Positions 10,223 to 21,200 of a stretch of DNA of 64,000 nucleotides are shown here, piece by piece (position 1 is the first letter of the stretch; every line of letters starts with the position of its first letter). Location of the stretch: positions 682,001 through 746,000 of the forward strand of contig NZ_CP060138.2 in assembly GCF_016743795.2 (NCBI RefSeq), given 5' to 3'. This DNA comes from Rickettsia tillamookensis (GTDB lineage: Bacteria; Pseudomonadota; Alphaproteobacteria; Rickettsiales; Rickettsiaceae). Position numbers and translations under genes: made by a program. Below the pieces are notes generated by a model. It saw only the letters and a program-made list of their open reading frames with translations, had not been told where the DNA came from and ran no database searches.

Positions 10223-10820
10223 TTATAGTACCGGATAATTTTTAAAAAGCCCTCAATGTCATCTCGCAAGCTTGTAGTGGTATCTTAGGATACAGCCTGC
10301 GGTATGAGATCCCGTGGTCAAACCGGCGTTGTTGCATGGCTCGGTTTTTTTGTTGTCATCCCGTGATTTATTCCATAGTACCGGACAGTTTTTAAAAAAC
10401 TCTCAATGTCATCCCTGCGAAAGCAGGGATCCAGGCTAAAAAATCTTTAATTTTAAAGATTTTTTATTATATAGTTTTTGTAAAGTAAAGCTTTTAAAAA
10501 AAGCTTTACTTTACTGGATTCCCGCCTATGCGGGAATGACATAGAATAAAAATCGTCCGGTACTATAGATTTATTCACGGGATCCAGTTAAAAATACTAA
10601 TAATATTAGTATTTTTAGTTGTTTTACTGGATACCGTGGACAAGCCACGGTATGACACCGAGCGGGTTTTTTGAGCCATGCAACAAAGCCGGTTAAGCCA
10701 CGGGATGACAAAGCAAAGTACTGGATTCCTGCTTTCGCAGGAATGACATTGGTATCCACGCGGGCAATGCTTTCTCGCAATTACGGAAAAACCGAGCCAT
10801 GCAATAGCACCGCAATCTTT
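10223..10820 (+). repeat. Palindromic-element cluster, four levels of nesting
   Basis: A gene-free stretch after lon made almost wholly of palindromic elements. From outside in: a damaged element with ends near 10260 and 10709 (TGTCATCTCGCAAG ... CCACGGGATGACA); a shell with arms TTGTTGCATGGCTC (10329-10342) and GAGCCATGCAACAA (10673-10686); a family A element (from about 10355, continuing after the insertion to 10657); and, splitting that, a separate element at 10374-10568 which itself holds a family D hairpin (CCCTGCGAAAGCAGGG). A second left-end copy of the split-in element (ATAGTACCGGATAATTTTTA) lies at 10225. Debris continues to about 10820. I see no gene here. Confidence 0.9.
10374..10568 (+). 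mobile_element. MITE-like element with apparent target-site duplication
   Basis: Inverted ends ATAGTACCGGAC (10375-10386) and GTCCGGTACTAT (10555-10566) bound about 195 bp with no coding capacity. The interrupted host sequence GATTTATTC occurs on both sides, at 10365-10373 and 10568-10576. Removing the insert and one copy restores an uninterrupted family A palindrome (GTGATTTATTCACGGG). This is what a transposase-made 8-9 bp target-site duplication would look like. The inside of the element contains a family D palindrome. Confidence 0.8.
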
Positions 10821-11021
10821 CGACTGTGGTTCAATCCATAAAATTTATTACTTTCTTATAAATAATCCCAAAAATCTATTGTTGTAAAAAAGTTGCTACA
10901 AATTATTAATCATTACTAATTATTAATTAAAATTAACTTTATCTATATAAAATATATTAATATTTTTTAACTAATTACTAATATTTTTTAAAAAATAATT
11001 AATGTATTGGGGTTAATATTA

Positions 11022-14000
11022 ATGAAAAAATCAAAAATATTAAGAAAATTTTTAGCAACAGCATCACTGTGTGGAACATTATTTACTAGCTCTAATGCTG
11101 CAGGAGCAACAATTCCTAATCTTGGTAGTGTAAGCTTGAGTACCGGTACCGGTCTTGTAGGAGGAGTATTTAATAACGGCGATATTATTCAAATAGCGGT
11201 TGGAGGGCTTGGAATTAAAATATCGGCAGATAAAGCAAATGCTGTTGTTGGCGGGATAAATACATTAATAGCACTACCTGCTTTTGGTGGGGTTGAGGTA
11301 AGTCAAAATTATCAATAGGTCCTCTTAGTGCAACAGTAGGGCTTACTCCTAATTTCGGTCCTCTTAAATTTATTAATAATAATGTTACCTCAATTATTAC
11401 CGGAGTCGGTACTCAAACATTTAGTAATATAGATTTTGCCGGTAAGAATTCTACTTTACAAATTAATAACGGTTTAAATATTACAACTCAGATAGATAAT
11501 ACGGTAGCCGGAAATAACGGTATAATAACTTTTGCAGGGACAGGGACTATATCAAATAATATAGGCTTAACTAATTCTCTTTCTCAAATAAATGTAGGAA
11601 ACGGGGAAGCACAGATTTATATGCCTGGAGCAGGTAATAGCATAATTAATGCTGCAAATATAAATCTTACTAACAATAACTCTATACTTACTCTTTTTGA
11701 CGGTAATGTAACGACGTTAACAGGTAATATAAATAATACTACCGGAGTTGACGGTCAAGGGATACTAAATCTAGCTCATGATTTGGCCAGTGATAATATA
11801 ATAACAGGCGATATAGGTAATATAGGCTCATTAGCCGCAGTAAATGTTTTACTTGGGTCGGCAACACTTAATTCTACAATATTAAAAGCTACTAATATTA
11901 ATTTACAAAGTAATACATCCGTACTTAATTTAGATGACGACATAATTGTTACGGGTAATATAAATGGTGCTAACGGAGTAAACGGTACATTAAATTTTAT
12001 AGGGAATGCTACGCTTAACGGAAATATAAATAATTTAAATATACTTCAGTGTAGCGGAGGTAACGGTAAGATTCTTGATTTACAAGGTAATACCACGGTA
12101 AATAGTCTCATTTTTGCAGATAGTGCAGCAGCTTCAGGGACTATAAGCGTTAACGGTCTATTAGATGTAGGAGGTATTACTTTTAATAATAGTAATGCTA
12201 GCGGCGGTACTTTAATAATAAATACCGAAAATACAATCAATGTTGCATTATTAAACGCTATAAAAGCAAAAATACAAATAAATGCTAATTTAACAATTAA
12301 CGATCCAAGTGCCGGCGATATAGGTGATATTATGAATAGCGGATAATACGACATATACAATAGATGCAGCAAATGGGAATGTAAATTTGCTAAATAACGG
12401 TGCTAAGATAATATTTGAAGGACCAAATTCAGAATTAGATTTAGTGAATACTAGTAACATAAATGATAGGCAATTTACCTTATATAATAATTTAAACAAA
12501 TCTGGCAATGATGAATATGGAATAGTGAGAATAGGAGCAACCACAAAAGACCTAACTATAGCAAATAACGGTGGTCCTTATACTATAGGACAAGATAATA
12601 CGCATCGCCTTAAGGAGTTTATAGTAGACGGAGCAGGCAATATCGTAGTGGATAATACGGTGTTTACGAAGTTACTGAGCATGAACAGTACGGGGCAGGT
12701 AACATTTAATCAAGCTTTAGATTTAGGTGCAGGCGGTAATATTGCTTTTGGAGCAGACGGTACTCTAGTAGTAAACGGTGTAACCGGTTCAGTTACGACT
12801 TCTGCAAATAATCAAGGAACACTGGCAATACAAAGCGGTAATGTTACCGGTACGATTGGAGCTAACGGCAGCAGCTTAAAACTTGTAAATATCGGAGCAA
12901 ATCCCGTTACGTTCTCAGATAACGTATTTGCTCCTGTAGCTTTAAATAATAATGGTTCTACCCTAACTTTAGCAGATGGAGTTACGCTAACCGGAGTAGT
13001 AACCACTACTGCAGGCGATGGTAGTGGTAATTTAATATTTGCAGGTGGCGGAACGGTAACAGGTAGCGTAGGAGCAAATGGAGCAGCATTAGAAGAAGTA
13101 ATATTCAACGGTGTAGATAATATAGGCGGTACAGCTAATGCCACAACTTTTACTGTAGCAAATAATGCAGCAAATGCTACAGTTAAGGGATTAATAACTG
13201 GTAATATAAACTATGATGCAGCCGGTACAGTAACGGCTACTAAAGGACTTACAGGAAATATTGATTTTAAAGGTATTAACGGAACATTTAATTTAGAAAA
13301 CGGTAATGTAATTACCGGAGCAGTACTTAGCACCGGCGGTATAGGCGGTACATTGAATTTTATAGGTGACGGGAATGTAACGGGGAATATAGGTACGGAT
13401 GCTGCAAATAGCCCTGCTAATATAAATATCCAAGGCGATAATACAAAAAACGTAACTATAGCAAATGATATATTTGTAGGTAATATTAACTTTACAAACG
13501 GTGGAGTATTACAGCTTGGCGGGAATCTAACCACCCCTAATATTGATTTCGGAGCAAACGGCGGTACTTTAGAATTTAACGGTAATAATACATATAACTT
13601 AAATGCTGTTATAGCAAACGGACAAAACGGTATATTAAACGTTTTCACTACCTTGAAATCTACTGAGGCAAGTATCGGTACGGTTAAAACGATTAATATA
13701 GGACAAGTAGGAACTCCACAAAACTTTACCGTTCAAGTTAATAATGGAAATTTAGCTCTTTTAAGTAGCCCAAATAGTAGCATTAATTTTGGTGATGCAG
13801 ATTCACAATTAACATTAACCGCTCCCGTAGATCAAACTATTACTTTTGCTAATAGTTTAAAAGGTATAGCAAATGGCGGCGGTATTGTTACTTTAGACGG
13901 TAACGGTAATAATTTAACCGTAAGCGGCAATAACGGAGCAACACTCGGTAGTAAAGGTAATGAATTAGCTAGCTTAAATATTCTAGGAAAAGTTACGATT

Positions 14001-17000
14001 ACTAATAATTTAGATGTCCAAAATACTCAGCAGTTAAATATAAAAAACGGTGCGATATTTACTGATCAAAGCCTAACATCAGCTGAAATCGCAAAGATAA
14101 ATATCGGTGAAGTGGCCGGCAGTGCTACTTATGCTTTAGATGCTATAAACGGTGATTTTGACTTAAATACCGGCGGTATGGTATTTGAACATCAAGATTC
14201 AGCATTAGAACTTAAAAATAGTTCAAATGCTAATGACCGTACTATAACATTAACAGCTGCTTTAGATCCCGGTAATGATCAATTCGGTATAGTTGAGCTA
14301 ACCACTAATACTCAAAAGCTAACTATTGATAATGGCGGTAATGCGGCTTATACGCTCGGTACTGTAAACCACAGGCTAAAACAATTAACTTTTTCTAGTA
14401 CCGGTAATGGTGCTATAGCTTTAAACGTAGGAATCAATGTTGAAAATATCGCTTTGAATGTTAATGCAAATGTTCTTTTTAACAAGAATACAACATATAC
14501 GGCAACAGGCAATATAAACGGTAATGTAGATTTCCAAGGTAATGCAGGGGTAATAAATCTTAATGACGGTATAAAAATTGATGGTATCGTTACAAGTACC
14601 GGTAATGTGAACGGTACATTAAATTGGGGCGGAGCAGGCGAAGTTACCGGTTTAATCACTAATATAGCAATGCTGAAAGCAGGAGCAGGTGATGTAGCAC
14701 TTTCTGCCGGCGGTAATTATTCTATTACCGAAATTCAAGGTAACGGTAATAATGATTTAACCTTTGCTGCTAATTCAAACTTAACCGGCGGTATTAATAC
14801 TAGCGGTGGACAGGCGGTAAATTTAGTCTTTACTAACGGCGGTAGCGTTAGCGGTTCTGTCGGTTCAAATGCAGCAGTCGGTGATATTATGATACAAGCA
14901 GGGGCGGTAAATTTCGGCAGTACAGTTAAAAGCGGTAATGTTATTATATCGAACGGTGCTACGATGCAGGTTAATAATAACGTAACTGCTACTGATATCT
15001 CAGGCGAGAATGCTAATCAAGGTACTTTAAAGCTAAACAATCCTGCACCTATTAATATAACCGGTACGGTTGGTAATAATAATAGCTTAAGTACGGTGGA
15101 AGTTGCAAATAATGATGCTACCGTTACGGGCGGGCTAAAAGTACAAAATATTAACTTCTCAAATGCCGCTCAAGCAGCTACTTTAACTTTAGGTGCAGTA
15201 GCACAAGTTACTAATATTACTACGGCAGGAAATAATATCCACACTTTAGCGGTAACGGATTTTGATACCGGTAACGGTGTTATCGGAGCTGCAAATAACA
15301 GATTAAAAGCGATAGAATTAACGGGCAATGGCACAGTTACGGTTAATACTAAGAATTTCTTTTCAGGGATTACTAGCACAAATAACGGACAAGGTAATGT
15401 AAAGCTAAATATAGACGGTGGTATTGCTTATGATTTAGGTAGCAATCTAGGTAGTTTAGCAAGTGTACAAGTTAGTGGAAATAGTACGGTTAAAGGTGAT
15501 GTATATTCTAAAGATATTAATATAGACGCAGGTAAAACTATAGATTTTGATAGAGGTAATAATAACACGAATCCAAAAAATTTAGCCGTACCTGGGGCTA
15601 TAGTAGATTTAGACGTGTTACCTCGTTCTCTCTCACTATTTACTTACTTAACCGATATTAAATCAGATAATTTAAATTTTGCAGATGCTACGGCCACGGC
15701 AAATTTCAAAGATGCAGTTTTAATAGATGCACCTATTGATAACGGCGGTACTTTAAAATTCAATGAAAATGTTTGGTTAAAACAAGAAATTAAAAATGCA
15801 GAAAGCATAGAAATTGCTGCTAATAAATTCATGTTACTTGAGAAAAATATTAAAGCAGGCACTTTAATTGCTGATGAAGCAAATTTAGTATTGTTAAATA
15901 ATTTAGAAATGAACACTAATTTGAATGTTAGAGACGTTGTATTAGATGTTGCTACTTATGAACTAAAATATACAGGAAATGTTATACATAACGGGTTGCT
16001 TACTATTATTACTCATTTTGATACGGCATTACAAAAAGGCGGTCATATATTAGTCGGTAACGGTGCTAATGTTGATATGTCCGGTTTAGATAATTTAATA
16101 GTTAAAATTAAATCACGATCTGATATTACTAAAATTACCTCAAATACTAAACACCAAGTAATAAGCCTTGAAGCGGGTGCAACATTTACTCCTGCACCTC
16201 AAGCTAAAGTCACTATTGATGCAAGCGGTGAACAAAACAGATTTGTAAAATGGGTCAGTGATCCAAACGGTCTTGTATTACTTGCAAATACCGATAACGG
16301 AGGCGGAGAAAGTGGCAACGGAGGAGGTGGCTCCGGTGGAGGCGATAACTCCGGAGGCGGTGGTGCCGTCCCTATTTTTGATCCATCTCCTATCCTAGAT
16401 GATACTAAAAACAGTCCAGTAGCTTCCGGTATTGCAAATCAGTTGGTTAATAATATTAAGGGTTTTGGCAATAATACTGATGCAGGTAAATTATTTAACG
16501 ATTTAGGTTTTATGTCGCCGAGTAGAGTTTCTGAGACCTTAGATAGACTTGGTCACAGGACAAATACTAATGGAATTAACGAAGGAGTGGGAGAGTTTAA
16601 CGGTATAGAGATTGAGGATTTATTAACCGATATAGCAATAAATATGGATAACCTTACTTCTGAAGGGATTGGCAATAGGTTAGAAGAATTAGGTGATGAA
16701 AATACTTTAAGCGGTCTAAATGAGCCGAATTCTAATCAGAATCGAAGAAGACGTACTACTACTAATCAGGCAGCAGTTGCGGCAGGTGATGAAGATAATA
16801 TCGGGACAGGCATTTGGGGCATACCATTCTATGGCAAAGCAACGCAAAAATCTAAAAACGGTTCAAGTGGTTATAAATCTAATACCGGAGGCGGTATAAT
16901 CGGTTTTGACTATAATATTGATAATTCTATAGTTATTGGGGCTGCTTATACTATGGCCGATAGTAAAGTACGGCACAAAAACGATAAAAACGGCGATAGA

Positions 17001-17642
17001 ACCAAAGCTAAAAGCAATATATATTCTATCTATGGGCTTTATAATTGGCTTACTAATAACTTCTTTGTTGAAGCTATAGGTTCATATGGTAGAAATAAAG
17101 TCAAAAATTACGAAAAACGTTTGACTTCTATTAGTGATCAAACTGCAATCGGTAAATTTACTAATACTTCTTATAGCGGGGAATTAATCGGCGGTTATAA
17201 CCATCTAATGTCCCATCTGACAACTATAACTCCTATGCTTGGGATTCGTTATGCTACATTTAAAAATAATAGCTATAAAGAAAGCGGTACTAATTTCCAA
17301 AATTTATCTATAAGAAAAAATTCCTATAATAAATTTGAAACTATATTAGGTTTAAAGGGCGTAACTAATTATTTAGTACAAGATATAATGATAAAACCTG
17401 AATTACACGGGTTTATAAATTATAACTTTAAAGGTAAATTACCGAATATCGATGCACGTCTAGACGGTATAGACGGACCGCTTACAACAATTAGATTTAA
17501 ACCTGCAAAGATAACCTATAATTTAGGTGGCGGTATTTCTACTAAATATAATATGATAGAATTCGGTATTAGATATAATTTATCTCTTGCGAAGAAATAT
17601 ATGGCAAATCAAGGGTCTTTAAAGATTAAAGTGAATCTATAA
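11022..17642 (+). pseudogene. Sca-family autotransporter adhesin, broken by two frameshifts
   Basis: A giant type Va surface protein of about 2200 codons when repaired. It starts at the ATG at 11022 with a signal peptide (MKKSKILRKF, hydrophobic core, cleavage near NAAGA). The frame breaks near 11300-11320, continues open in another frame to 12346, and shifts again near 12336-12346. From there it runs without interruption to 17642. The passenger is a Gly/Asn/Thr/Val-rich beta-helix with repeats such as NINIG, TGNIN and NGGxLxL. A glycine-rich linker lies near 16300-16370. A conserved C-terminal beta-barrel spans about 16770-17642, ending GSLKIKVNL. The Sca3 gene of R. prowazekii sits next to lon (from memory), so this is the likely locus equivalent. 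The breaks leave the long downstream frame without a signal peptide; either the gene is decaying or the two sites are sequence errors. Confidence 0.88.
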
Positions 17643-17724
17643 TAACCCAATTATCCATAATTTTTGTTCTAACTAATAGGTTATTCACTTAATTTTAATA
17701 GTTGAGTTTATATTAGACTTGATT

Positions 17725-17743
17725 AGGGCTTTTATTAAGCCCT
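17725..17743. terminator. Hairpin between convergent autotransporter and ankyrin remnant
   Basis: Stem AGGGCTT / AAGCCCT with a 5-nt loop, 83 nt after the autotransporter stop and ahead of the end of the minus-strand ankyrin remnant. The downstream U-tract is weak on the + strand, so termination is likely but not certain. Confidence 0.5.
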
Positions 17744-17766
17744 ATTATGCCTTAATATCGGTTTAA

Positions 17767-18025
17767 TTAACTGAGTATTATTTGGCAATCATCACCTAAC
17801 ATACTAATATCATTGTTTGTATTTTGATTATAAATTATTAAGTAGCTTACAAGCTTTTTCTAATACTTTATTAATAGCTAAAGTTAAAACCGTGTTTCCG
17901 TCTTCATCAACTTTGCTTAATTCGGTTGTATCTATTTGAGCAATGAAGCTTCGTGCTTCTGCCATGTTTTTCGTTGTTATTGTATGTATTAATCTTTCAT
18001 ATGGAGTTTGAAACCATCTCAACAT
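17767..18025 (-). pseudogene. Ankyrin-repeat gene remnant, internally deleted
   Basis: The open frame (17828-18025, 65 residues, starting MLRWFQTPYERL) matches the N-terminus of the intact ankyrin gene at 23803-24876. IAQIDTTELSKVDEDGNTVLTLAINKVLEKACKLL aligns with IAQMDTTELSKVDDYGNTALIVAIRNKLEKICEIL of the full copy. After its stop, a different frame down to 17767 reads NDISMLGDDC, matching the C-terminal end of the full protein (NDINVLGDYS). So about 270 codons are deleted and the junction is out of frame. The 5' flank is also shared with the full copy. The gene cannot make a useful ankyrin protein. Confidence 0.8.
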
Positions 18026-18036
18026 ATCTTTATCCT

Positions 18037-18130
18037 TATTAAATTCTATAAATTTTAATATTCTGTTAAAGAATGAGCTATAGAAAAAATCATAATAAGA
18101 AGTTTTAAGAATGCAATAGAAATTTAACTA
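18037..18130. repeat. Duplicated 5' flank of the ankyrin gene (copy 1)
   Basis: About 95 bp upstream of the ankyrin remnant, nearly identical to 24889-24981 upstream of the intact ankyrin gene. Shared words include GAGCTATAGAAA, AATCATAATAAG and TTTTAAGAATGCAATAGAAA. This places the boundary of the tandem duplication upstream of the ankyrin genes and probably includes their promoter. Confidence 0.85.
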
Positions 18131-18282
18131 AATATTTTATTTTTTTAAGATATAATACCGCTAATGCTAACCCATTTACAAACCACTTCTTTAAAGAGTA
18201 TATGCGATTAATCAGAATGTATACTTGTTAATTATATGTAAATATGTTAAGATATTTTATTAAAAATAAAAATCTTCAATTT

Positions 18283-21200
18283 ATGTCAAAAAATTTCTTA
18301 AAGAAATTTGAAATAAGTCTTGCTACCGTTTCAACCTTAGCCCTTATGCTTCATGGAAATAGTACATTGGGGGCAGCTGATGCTATAGTTACGAATAATG
18401 CCGACTTAACTACCGGTGTCGGGCTAAATCCTGCTGCTATATTTGGTGGAGGTACATTACAGTATAATAGTAAAGGTGCTTGGACTGTTGATGCAAACAT
18501 AGCGGGCGGAGTAATCCAGGCAATTGATACGGATAAGGGTAGTAATAACCAAACACCGGGTATTCTTACCGTTAATGAAAATACGTCTATTGGTTCTATA
18601 AACAAGACTGGATTGTATGATAATCGTTTATCGATTGAAATAGCCGGAAACAAAACTTTAACTTTAACCGGTACGGCTGGAACAGGTATTGCAGCTGATA
18701 CATATGAGAATTTAGCTTCAATTAATTTCGGAGCAGGAGCAGTATTGACTGGTAATGCTGCAAGCGGAAAGTCAATTACATTCAAAAGTTCAATAATTAA
18801 TGGAGTTAACGGTACTTTAAATGCACAAACACCTATGATTTTTTTGCATGCAAGTGTTGGAACCCTTAATACGATAAATATCGGAGCAGGCAGTAGTGTA
18901 ACTATCGATACATTAGCCGGAAATGTTAATCTAAACGGTGATGCTATTAGATTTGCAGATGCAGCTTCGGTCTTACAGTTAGACAGTTTTGCTAATCGTA
19001 CTATAACTTTAACTACAAATTTATCTGGTAAAGCGGGAAATGGAGGTATAGTTAAGTTAATAGGCGGTGCTGCCGGTAATTCCTTAACTCTTCGAAGTAA
19101 AACAGGTGCTGAAACGCTGGGTACCGGTGTAAATAAATTGGCACAATTAGCTGTTGGGAACAAGGTTGTTATAAGCGGTACCGTTGGAACTAATTTACTT
19201 GATGTTAGTAATGCACTAGTGCTTAATATTTATAAAGGGGCAACTTTCATAGATGAAAGTACTAGTTCTGCTCGTATTCCTAAAATAAATATCGGTGCTG
19301 ATGCTGGAAAAGGAGTAGGTCGCGCAGTTTATACTGTTGATGTAAGTCGAGCAGCCGGGGATGTTGATTTCCTCGTTGCAGGAGCAGGCAATGTTCTTAC
19401 TTTTTTACATGAAACATCAGAATTAACGGTGCAAAATACAGCGGCAGTCGATCAAACAGTAATTTTTAACAATAATGTAGCCGGTGTTAATAACGGTGGA
19501 GGTATAGTTAACTTTTCTAGTACCGGTGGCAATCTTTTAACTATTAAAGGAGTAGATGTAGGAGCAGGTGCACCGCAGCTCGGCAACGGTAGTAACATAG
19601 CATCTTTAAATATTACCGGAAAGGTTACAATTGCAGGTGGCGGAGATTTACTTGATGTAAGTAGATCGGAGGTTCTAAATGTTAATTCAGGGGCAATATT
19701 TACCGACGAAGGTTCTACTTCTGCTCGTATTTCTCAAATAAATATCGGTACTCGAGGAGGAAGAGGAGCGGGTGCACAATATATTGTCGACGTAAGTCAA
19801 GCGGTCGGGGACGTTGATTTCCTCACTGCAGGAGCAGGCAATGTTCTTACCGTCTTGGATACTAATTCGCGATTAATAGTAACAAATAAAGCTGCAATAG
19901 ATAAAACGGTAATCTTTAATAATAATATAGTTGTTGCTAACGGTGGAGGTTGTGTAGTAGGTTTTGTTAATAATAACTCGGCTAGTAATTTAATTTTAAA
20001 AGGAGTAAATAACCCGCAATTCGGCAACTTTTTTAACATAGAACTTTTAGGTGTTACCGGAAATGTTACAATTAGAGGGGCAGCAAATCTAATTGACGTA
20101 AGTAGATCAAATAAGCTTGATGTTAATAACGGAGCAATATTTACCGATGAAAGTGCTACCTCTATCAACATAGCTGAAATAAATATCGGTGCCGATGAAG
20201 GTACCGGAGCAGGAGTAGGGCCTGCAACATATGCTATAGATGTTAGTCAAGGCGGAAATATAGATGTTTTAACAGTTGCTGATTCTATTAGATTTTTTGA
20301 TCCGAACTCCATATTTCAAATTCAAAATACAATAGCAAATGCGGATACTACCGTAACTTTTAAAAATATTCTAAAAGGAGGAGTAACGCCTGCAGGCGGT
20401 GGTGCTGTTGTGGGTGACGGAGGTATAGTAAAATTGATTAGCAGCAATGCCAATAGTTTAACTGTACAAGGTGATACCGGCGGAGAAACGCTTGGTACTA
20501 ATGCAAATAAGTTAGCAATGCTAGCTGCCGGAGGAGCAGTAACTATTTCAGGAGAGGCAGGTCATAAGCTTGATGTTCAAAATACCATGATATTTGATAT
20601 TTACGCAGGAGCAACTTTAACGGATCGGAGTCGTAGCTCTGCCCAAATTCCTACGGTAAATATCGGAGCAAACGGCGGGGCCGGTGTTGGCACAGCTACT
20701 TATATTCTTGATGCTCAAACCGGTGATTTTGCTGTTTTAACAGTAGGTAAAACCATTAGCTTTTTACATGAAGATTCTGTCTTGCAATTGCAAAATAGTT
20801 CAGTTGCGGATGATAGAACTATAACTTTAGCGGGGGTCCTTGATCCTTTAGCTCCTAATACAGGTAAAGTTACTATAAATTCCGTAATAGCCGGTAAGAA
20901 ATTAACAATCAACGGTACTGCCGCCGGTGCTATACTAGGTACTAGGAATCATAAATTAAAAGAATTAACTATTATAGGTGCAGGGAAGTTAGATATAAAA
21001 TCTACTATTTTTGCTAATAATCTATTTTTTAGAGCAAATACACAGTTAACGCAAGACGGTGATATTGAAGGTGATGTAGATTTCAAAAACCAAGACGCCT
21101 CTATAACAATCGCAGACGGTAAAAAAATTACCGGTAGCATAACAAGTACCGATAATGGGGCGGTTGTTACTAACGGTACTATAACATTTGACGGCGACGG

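Noticed and set aside
10571..10780. Minus-strand open frame of 69 codons reading IPAKAGIQ and LTGFVAWLKKP
   Set aside because: It lies wholly in nested palindromic elements, and the same peptide recurs wherever these repeats are open (for example 49340-49651). It is repeat translation, not a gene.
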